Source: JAVDCA01 sp035293985
Lineage (GTDB): Bacteria; Pseudomonadota; Alphaproteobacteria; Rhizobiales; Xanthobacteraceae
Length of the DNA stretch: 64,000 nucleotides
Assembly (NCBI GenBank): GCA_035293985.1
Contig: DATGLS010000052.1
Span: 496,001-560,000 of the forward strand
Reading direction: 5' to 3'
Shown here: positions 58,905 through 64,000 of the stretch, one piece after another
Position numbering within the stretch: the first letter of the stretch is position 1
Layout of the letters: each line of letters starts with the position of its first letter
Program-made: the position numbers and the translations under genes
The notes under the pieces: generated by a model
The model's input: the letters and a program-made list of their open reading frames with translations, nothing else
The model's database searches: none
Told to the model about the DNA's origin: nothing

Positions 58905-59694
58905 CGCGATCGACCACGCGGCGCTGACCCGCGAGGTCGCGGCCGCCGTGCGCGAGGCCGGCGCGCTCGCGCTCAAAGCATTCAAGGCGCCGATCAAGAG
59001 CTGGTTCAAGGAAGGCGACTCGCCGGTGTCGGAGGCCGACATCGCGGTCGACGCGCTGCTGCGCGAGCGGCTCGAGGCGACCGGCCTCGCCTGCGGCTGG
59101 CTGTCGGAAGAGACCGAGGACGATCCGGCGCGTTTGTCCGCCGCGCGCGTGTGGATCGTCGACCCGATCGATGGCACGCGTGGGTTCCTCGCCGGCCTGC
59201 CCGACTGGACCATCTCGGTCGCGCTCGCCGAGGCCGGCCGGCCGGTCCTCGCCGCGCTTTATGCGCCGGCGACGGACGAGCTCTTCCTCGCGGCTGCCGG
59301 CGGCGGCGCGACCCACAACGGCAGCGCGATGGTCGCGACGGCGGGCACCGCGCTCGCGGGCGCGCGGGTCGCCGGCCCGGATCGTCGCCTCGGCAAGCTC
59401 GCGCCGTTCGGCATCATCGCGATACCGAAAGTGCATTCCCTTGCGTTACGCATCGCGCGGGTCGCGCAAGGACAGCTCGATCTCGCGCTCGCAGGTCCCA
59501 ACAGCCACGACTGGGACCTTGCAGCCGCCGATCTTTTGGTGCACGAAGCGCATGGGGCGTTGACGACGCTGGGGGGCGAGACGCTGATCTACAATCAGCC
59601 GACTCCGACGCACGGCGCTCTCTTCGCTGCCGGGCGCGCACGCCATCAGGCGTTGAGCGAGCTCATGCGCGAGGGCCGGGTCGCCTTCCGCTGA
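58891..59694 (+). CDS. cysQ: 3'(2'),5'-bisphosphate nucleotidase CysQ / inositol monophosphatase family
   Basis: A 267-residue Mg-dependent phosphatase. The metal ligands are in WLSEETEDD, DPIDGTRGFLAG (D-P-I-D-G-T) and the later SHDWDLAAADLLVHEA. It converts PAP to AMP. The TTG start at 58891 lies inside the upstream gene; a later start is possible, but the N-terminal helix AIDHAALTREVAAAVREAGALALK fits the family. It is the second gene of the conserved pmbA - lpxK run. Confidence 0.92.
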   Translation: MRASDAIDHAALTREVAAAVREAGALALKAFKAPIKSWFKEGDSPVSEADIAVDALLRERLEATGLACGWLSEETEDDPARLSAARVWIVDPIDGTRGFLAGLPDWTISVALAEAGRPVLAALYAPATDELFLAAAGGGATHNGSAMVATAGTALAGARVAGPDRRLGKLAPFGIIAIPKVHSLALRIARVAQGQLDLALAGPNSHDWDLAAADLLVHEAHGALTTLGGETLIYNQPTPTHGALFAAGRARHQALSELMREGRVAFR

Positions 59695-59762
59695 CCCGCG
59701 GTCTTGCCGCGATCGTTCGGAGGCGAGAGCTGCGTGGTCACGCCAACCCGAGAGCACCTGCG

Positions 59763-60014
59763 ATGTCGAGCGAGACCACACCGAAGCAGCTCCTCCATCT
59801 CGTCTTCGGCGGCGAGCTGATCGACCTTGAGCACGTCGAATTCAAGGACCTCGACAAGCTCGACATCGTGGGCATCTTTCCCAACTACGCCACCGCCTAC
59901 GCGGCGTGGAAAGCCAAGGCGCAGGGAACCGTGGACAACGCTCACATGCGCTACTTCATCGTCCACATGCATCGGCTGCTCGAGCCGGATGCCGGCGCTG
60001 CGCCGCAACGGTGA
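59763..60014 (+). CDS. DUF4170 family protein
   Basis: An 83-residue cytoplasmic protein: LLHLVFGGELIDLEHVEFKDLDKLDIVGIFPNYATAYAAWKAKAQGTVDNAHMRYFIVHMHRLL is the whole family domain. In alphaproteobacteria it lies with the cysQ and DUF374 genes, as here, but its function is unknown. It is 16 bp upstream of the acyltransferase-like gene. Confidence 0.93.
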   Translation: MSSETTPKQLLHLVFGGELIDLEHVEFKDLDKLDIVGIFPNYATAYAAWKAKAQGTVDNAHMRYFIVHMHRLLEPDAGAAPQR

Positions 60015-60030
60015 CCGGCGGATACTGCGA

Positions 60031-60756
60031 ATGGGGCTGGTCAAGCGTCTCGGACGTTCCCACCTCGTGCAGAGGATCACCGGCATCGCGGCGGCCGAGT
60101 ATTTGCGCCTGGTCTGGCTCACCAGCCGCCACCTGCTCGAGCCCGCGGACATCTATGCGCAGATGCATCCGCAGCTCCCGGTCATCATCGCGATGTGGCA
60201 CGGGCAGCATTTCCTCGTGCCGTTCATCCGCCGCGGCTATCCCGCCAAGGTGCTGGTGTCGCGCCACCGCGACGGCGAGATGAACGCGATCGCGGCGGAA
60301 TGGCTCGGCGTCGGCACCATCCGCGGCTCGGGCGATGCCAGCGGCCGCTTCGATCTCAAGGGCGGCGTCGGCGCGTTCCAGACCATGCTGACCACCTTGC
60401 AGGATGGCTGCTCGGTCGCGCTCACGGCCGACGTGCCGAAAATCGCGCGCGTCGCCGGCACCGGCATCATCAAGCTCGCGCAGCTATCGGGCCGACCGAT
60501 CCTGCCGGCGGCCATCACGACCAGCCGGCGCAGAGTGTTGCGCAACTGGGATCGCACCACGGTCAATCTCCCGTTCAGCCGGCTGGCGATGGTTGCGGGT
60601 GAGACCGTCACGGTGCCGGCGGACGCGGATGGTGCTAGGCTGGAAGCGTGCCGGGTGGCGCTCGAGACGAGCCTCAATCGAGCGACTGCGCGAGCTCACG
60701 AGCTTGCCGACCACCGGGTTTCCGACCACCGACGGGGAGATGGGACCGTTGGCTGA
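60031..60756 (+). CDS. DUF374 lysophospholipid acyltransferase-like protein
   Basis: A 241-residue protein of the DUF374 acyltransferase family. IIAMWHGQHFLVPFIRRGYPAKVLVSRHRDGEMNAIAAEWLGVGTIRGSGD contains the H-x4-type motif (MWHGQHF) and the RGSG block. It ends with a hydrophilic tail of about 30 residues that overlaps the waaA start. Next to waaA and lpxK, it likely acylates a lipid A or related precursor. The start MGLVKRLG was chosen over a run of upstream frame. Confidence 0.87.
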   Translation: MGLVKRLGRSHLVQRITGIAAAEYLRLVWLTSRHLLEPADIYAQMHPQLPVIIAMWHGQHFLVPFIRRGYPAKVLVSRHRDGEMNAIAAEWLGVGTIRGSGDASGRFDLKGGVGAFQTMLTTLQDGCSVALTADVPKIARVAGTGIIKLAQLSGRPILPAAITTSRRRVLRNWDRTTVNLPFSRLAMVAGETVTVPADADGARLEACRVALETSLNRATARAHELADHRVSDHRRGDGTVG

Positions 60757-62047
60757 GCGCGTGCCGCTGACCCTTCGTGGCTATACGCTGCTGACCGCGG
60801 CGGCGACGCCGCTCGTTCCCTATCTGCTCAAGCGCCGCCTTGCACGCGGCAAGGAACATCCGCTGCGCATGGACGAGCGCCGCGGCGAGCCGACCGCGAG
60901 GCGGCCGGCCGGCACGCTCGTCTGGGTGCATGGCGCGAGCGTCGGCGAGCTCGCCGCCGCGATCCCGCTGATCGCGCGCCTGCGCGCCGATGGGGTCAAC
61001 ATTCTGGTGACCACCGGCACCGTGACGTCGGCGGCCTTCGCGGGCGACCGCCTGCCGCGCGGCACCATTCATCAGTTCGTGCCGCTCGATGCGCCCGGCT
61101 TCGTCACCCGCTTCCTCGACCACTGGCGGCCCAATCTCGCGCTACTGGTCGAATCCGACCTGTGGCCGAACATGATCATGGCGGCGCGGCGGCGCGAGAT
61201 CCCGCTGATCGTGGTGAACGGGCGCATGTCGGCGCGCTCGTTCGAGCGCTGGCGCTATCTGCCCGATACGATCGAGGCACTGCTCGGGCGGCTCGACCTG
61301 TGCCTGGTGCGCACCGCGACCGATGCGGAGCGATTCGCGGCGCTCGGCGCCCCGCGCATAACCACCACCGGCAACCTCAAGCTCGACGTTCCGCCGCTGC
61401 CGGTCGACGAGGCGAAATTGAAGAAGCTCGCCGCCGCGATCGCCGGCCGGCCGGTGATCGCCGCCGCCTCGACGCATCTGGGCGAGGAGACCGCCGTGAT
61501 CGAGACACAGCGGCGGCTCAAGTCGACGTTCCGCGGCCTGCTCACCATCCTGGTGCCGCGCCATCCCGAGCGCGGCGCCAGCATCGCGAGCGCGATCGCG
61601 GCCGCCGGCCTCACCTCGGCGCTGCGCTCGCACGGCCAGCTGCCCCATGCCGGCACCGACATCTACATCGCGGACACGCTCGGAGAATTGGGTCTCATCT
61701 ACCGGATCGCGCCGATCGTGTTCATGGGCGGCTCGCTCATCCCGCATGGCGGGCAGAACCCGATCGAGCCGGCGAAATTCGGCGCCGCCATCCTGCACGG
61801 GCCGCACGTGGCGAATTTCGCCGACATCTACGCGGCGCTCGATGGCGCCAAAGGCGCCGAGCTCGTGCCCGATCCGGACCGCTTGCCGGTGCGCGTCGGC
61901 GCGCTGCTCAAGGACGACGCGGAGCGCACCCGCGTCTCGACCGCCGCCAAGCACACGGTCGATCTTCTCGGCGGCGCGCTCGAGCGCACGCTCACCGCGC
62001 TCGAGCCGTACCTGATGCAGCTGCGCCTCGAACACGGCGATGCGTGA
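60740..62047 (+). CDS. waaA: 3-deoxy-D-manno-octulosonic acid (Kdo) transferase
   Basis: A 435-residue inner-membrane-associated transferase that adds Kdo to lipid A precursor. N-terminal TLRGYTLLTAAATPLVPYLLKRRLARGK is followed by WVHGASVGELAAAIPLI, the family signature, then TTGTVTSA, ESDLWPNMI and VNGRMSARSF. The C-terminal half has STHLGEE, VPRHPERG and MGGSLIPHGGQNPIEPAKFG, typical of WaaA. The ATG at 60740 or a TTG at 60749 may be the start. It overlaps lpxK by 8 bp. Confidence 0.95.
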   Translation: MGPLAERVPLTLRGYTLLTAAATPLVPYLLKRRLARGKEHPLRMDERRGEPTARRPAGTLVWVHGASVGELAAAIPLIARLRADGVNILVTTGTVTSAAFAGDRLPRGTIHQFVPLDAPGFVTRFLDHWRPNLALLVESDLWPNMIMAARRREIPLIVVNGRMSARSFERWRYLPDTIEALLGRLDLCLVRTATDAERFAALGAPRITTTGNLKLDVPPLPVDEAKLKKLAAAIAGRPVIAAASTHLGEETAVIETQRRLKSTFRGLLTILVPRHPERGASIASAIAAAGLTSALRSHGQLPHAGTDIYIADTLGELGLIYRIAPIVFMGGSLIPHGGQNPIEPAKFGAAILHGPHVANFADIYAALDGAKGAELVPDPDRLPVRVGALLKDDAERTRVSTAAKHTVDLLGGALERTLTALEPYLMQLRLEHGDA

Positions 62048-63047
62048 GCCGGCCTTCTGGTGGCGCCCGCCGGGATTTCTCGCTGCCGCGCTCGCGCCGC
62101 TCGGCGCGCTTTACGGCGCGGTCGCGGCCCGCCGCATGGCGCGGCGCGGGCGGCGCGCCCGCGTGCCGGTGATCTGCGTCGGCAACCTGACGCTCGGTGG
62201 ATCGGGCAAGACGCCGTCCGCGATCGCGGTCGCGCGCATGCTGCAGAAGGCCGGCGAGCGGCCGGCGTTTCTCACTCGCGGCTACGGCGGACGGCTCGCC
62301 GGACCGGTCGCTGTCATGCCCGTACACACCGCCGCCGACGTCGGCGACGAGCCGCTGCTGCTCGCGCGCGTCGCCCCGACCATCGTGGCGCGGGACCGCG
62401 TCGCCGGCGCGGGCGCCGTGCCGGCCGACGCCACCGTCATCGTGATGGACGACGGCCTTCAGAACGCTTCGCTCGCCAAGAGCATCTCGGTGGTGGTGCT
62501 CGACGGTCCGCGCGGCATCGGCAACGGCAAGGTCTTTCCCGCCGGGCCGCTGCGGGCGCCGCTCGCGGACCAGCTCGCCCGCTGCCAGGCCGTTCTCGTC
62601 ATCGGGGACGCCGCCGCCGCCGCGAATGGCATCATCGCGGCCACGCGCCAAAGGGGTCGAGCCGTGTTGACGGGCCGGCTCGTGCCCGACGTGGCTGCAG
62701 TCGCGCAACTCTCGGGCCGCGACGTCCTCGCCTTCGCCGGGATCGGCAATCCGGAAAAGTTCTACGCCACCTTGCGCGCGGCCGGAATCGCGGTCGCCGA
62801 GCAGCGCAGCTTTGCCGATCACCACGTGTTCACCGCGGCCGAAGCGGCCGAGCTGATCGCACACGCCGACGCGCACGGCCTCACGCTTGTGACGACCGAG
62901 AAGGATCACGCGCGGATGAGCGGCCAAACATCCCTCGCAGCACTCGCGGCCCGCAGCGTGACGCTGCCGGTCACGCTAGAGATCGACACTGCAGATGTGC
63001 TTGCGCAATTGGCGGCGGACGTGTTGCACGACCGAGGGCGAGGCTAG
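62040..63047 (+). CDS. lpxK: Tetraacyldisaccharide 4'-kinase
   Basis: A 335-residue inner-membrane kinase that phosphorylates the 4' position of the lipid A disaccharide. REPAFWWRPPGFLAAALAPLGALYGAVAARR is the amphipathic membrane anchor. The P-loop is GNLTLGGSGKTP (about 46-57), followed by FLTRGYGG and DGLQN. TEKDHARM near the C-terminus is another family block. Length is normal. It overlaps waaA and converges with the DUF2093 gene. Confidence 0.95.
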   Translation: MREPAFWWRPPGFLAAALAPLGALYGAVAARRMARRGRRARVPVICVGNLTLGGSGKTPSAIAVARMLQKAGERPAFLTRGYGGRLAGPVAVMPVHTAADVGDEPLLLARVAPTIVARDRVAGAGAVPADATVIVMDDGLQNASLAKSISVVVLDGPRGIGNGKVFPAGPLRAPLADQLARCQAVLVIGDAAAAANGIIAATRQRGRAVLTGRLVPDVAAVAQLSGRDVLAFAGIGNPEKFYATLRAAGIAVAEQRSFADHHVFTAAEAAELIAHADAHGLTLVTTEKDHARMSGQTSLAALAARSVTLPVTLEIDTADVLAQLAADVLHDRGRG

Positions 63048-63268
63048 CCTGTGGCCCGCTCCGGATGGAGCCGCTGCAGCACGGCTTCCGGCGACGCGTA
63101 GGGCTCCTGGTGCTCGACGCTCCAGTATTTGAGCTCCTCGAGCGGGATGGCGACGCCCGTGATGGCGCAGCGCACGAACGCGCCCGGGCGGATCACGCGG
63201 AAATCTCCGTCGAGATACCGAACCTCGGCCTCGCCGGGCGCCGAACGATGATCGAAGCGATTGAGCAC
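63044..63268 (-). CDS. DUF2093 family protein
   Basis: A 74-residue protein: FDHRSAPGEAEVRYLDGDFRVIRPGAFVRCAITGVAIPLEELKYWSVEHQEPYASPEAVLQR covers the family. Its single Cys and compact size are typical. It lies next to lpxK on the opposite strand in many alphaproteobacteria and has no known function. Its stop codon overlaps the lpxK stop region by 4 bp. Confidence 0.94.
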   Translation of the reverse strand: MLNRFDHRSAPGEAEVRYLDGDFRVIRPGAFVRCAITGVAIPLEELKYWSVEHQEPYASPEAVLQRLHPERATG

Positions 63269-63487
63269 CTGCCAGTCCCTCTGCCAGTCTCCAGCGTGCC
63301 GCCGGCGGCCGCGCCGCGCGGCCCGATGACAGCGCGATGAACATAGTGGCTCTTGCCGACAGGCGAAACCCCGCCACGTCTGGGGCGAAATGCCCGGCTA
63401 TGACGCTCCGTAAGCCTCGCCTAAACAAACAGCAGGTTTCCTGTCCGGTGGTATGATCTCCTGCCGAGGCGCCACCTGATCGACCGT

Positions 63488-64000
63488 ATGCGCAGCTCGC
63501 TGATCCTCGCCGCCGTACTGATCTTTGCCGCGGGCCCTGCTTTCGGCGCGACGGCGCCCGCGCCCGTTGTCCCGCCGATGGCCCCGACGCCCGTCGACAT
63601 CCCGCTCGACAAAGGCGCACTCAAATCGTTGCTGTTTCGGCCCGAGGGGCCCGGGCCATTCCCGGCGGTGGTCGCCTTGCACGGCTGCGACGGCCTGATG
63701 ACGCGCAAGAACGTGCTCGGGACGCGCTCGCGCGACTGGGCCGAGCATCTCGTCAAGGCGGGCTTCGTGGTGCTGCTGCCCGATTCTTTCGGCTCGCGCG
63801 GGCTCGGCTCGCAATGCGGGGTGCGCCGCCGCGCGGTGCGCAGCAGCCGCGAGCGGGTGGCGGACGCCAATGCGGCACGCCACTGGCTGCAGGCGCAGAC
63901 CTACATCGAGCCGCGCCACGTGACGCTGCTCGGCTGGTCGACCGGCGCCAACACGGTGCTGTGGACGGTGCGCCGGCGCATCGCGCTCGCCGAGACGAAC
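63488..64000 (+). CDS. Secreted dienelactone hydrolase family protein (partial)
   Basis: The first 171 residues of an alpha/beta hydrolase, cut by the right edge. A signal peptide (SLILAAVLIFAAGPAFGA) precedes a Pro-rich link and VDIPLDKGALKSLLFRPEGPGPFPAVVALHGCDGL, the dienelactone-hydrolase-like start. The nucleophile elbow is GWSTGAN (G-x-S-x-G). The Asp and His of the triad lie beyond the window. Substrate unknown. Confidence 0.85.
   Translation, partial: MRSSLILAAVLIFAAGPAFGATAPAPVVPPMAPTPVDIPLDKGALKSLLFRPEGPGPFPAVVALHGCDGLMTRKNVLGTRSRDWAEHLVKAGFVVLLPDSFGSRGLGSQCGVRRRAVRSSRERVADANAARHWLQAQTYIEPRHVTLLGWSTGANTVLWTVRRRIALAETN

Overview
The window is high-GC chromosomal DNA from an alphaproteobacterium of the order Hyphomicrobiales (Rhizobiales), most like the Bradyrhizobiaceae/Xanthobacteraceae group. 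The evidence is the conserved neighbourhood hisD - UPF0262 - small phosphatase - maf - yacG - tRNA-Phe, the order pmbA - cysQ - DUF4170 - DUF374 - waaA - lpxK - DUF2093, the DUF6101, DUF2948 and SyrA/ExoX-like families, and several families of short dispersed hairpin repeats. About 75 protein genes and one tRNA gene are supported. No rRNA, CRISPR array, prophage or complete insertion sequence was seen.

Layout. 1-3.5 kb: a HAD hydrolase divergent from a GntR regulator with a perfect palindrome between them, a pyridoxamine-oxidase-like flavoprotein, and two uncharacterised proteins. 3.5-15 kb: an exopolysaccharide locus with an ExoY-like priming transferase, GT4 and GT2 (ExoA-like) transferases, a Wzx flippase, a Wzy-like polymerase, a Wzz/GumC-type co-polymerase without a kinase domain, a GH26 glycoside hydrolase, two methyltransferases and a small SyrA/ExoX-like membrane protein divergent from the ExoY gene. 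A zinc-ribbon transposase fragment lies inside. 15-16.4 kb: a Rid protein lacking the usual catalytic Arg and a one-cysteine DsbA-like protein. 16.6-18.35 kb: a small island bounded by an exact 22-bp duplication of the 3' end of tRNA-Phe. It carries a translationally coupled nucleotidyltransferase/partner pair and two candidate small genes, with no integrase.

18.6-29.5 kb: a diheme-cytochrome-like secreted protein, yacG, a TctC solute-binding protein and an acyl-CoA ligase lying between yacG and maf, the hisD cluster, two overlapping MaoC hydratases, a DUF4282 membrane protein and ychF. 29.6-38.8 kb: pth and rplY, a UbiK-like factor, the overlapping run lgt - NDUFAF7-type methyltransferase - pgeF, a lipoprotein, prs, a YbjN protein, proC and a TetR regulator. 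38.8-45 kb: ogt, a MarR - response regulator - histidine kinase operon with an inverted repeat over the MarR start codon, a branched-chain aminotransferase, and moaE - moaD - pgsA.

45-54.6 kb: uvrC, a pteridine-reductase-like SDR, an outer-membrane beta-barrel protein with a strong terminator, a GST, a cold-shock protein, rlmJ, a secreted RNase T2 and rsmE. 54.6-64 kb: a secreted protein with WPSAQP repeats overlapping ubiA, a DUF6101 protein, and the lipid A/Kdo run from pmbA through waaA and lpxK, ending in a truncated dienelactone-hydrolase-like protein. Most of the window is housekeeping. The accessory parts are the polysaccharide locus and the tRNA-Phe island, and the island is the best candidate for an undescribed system.
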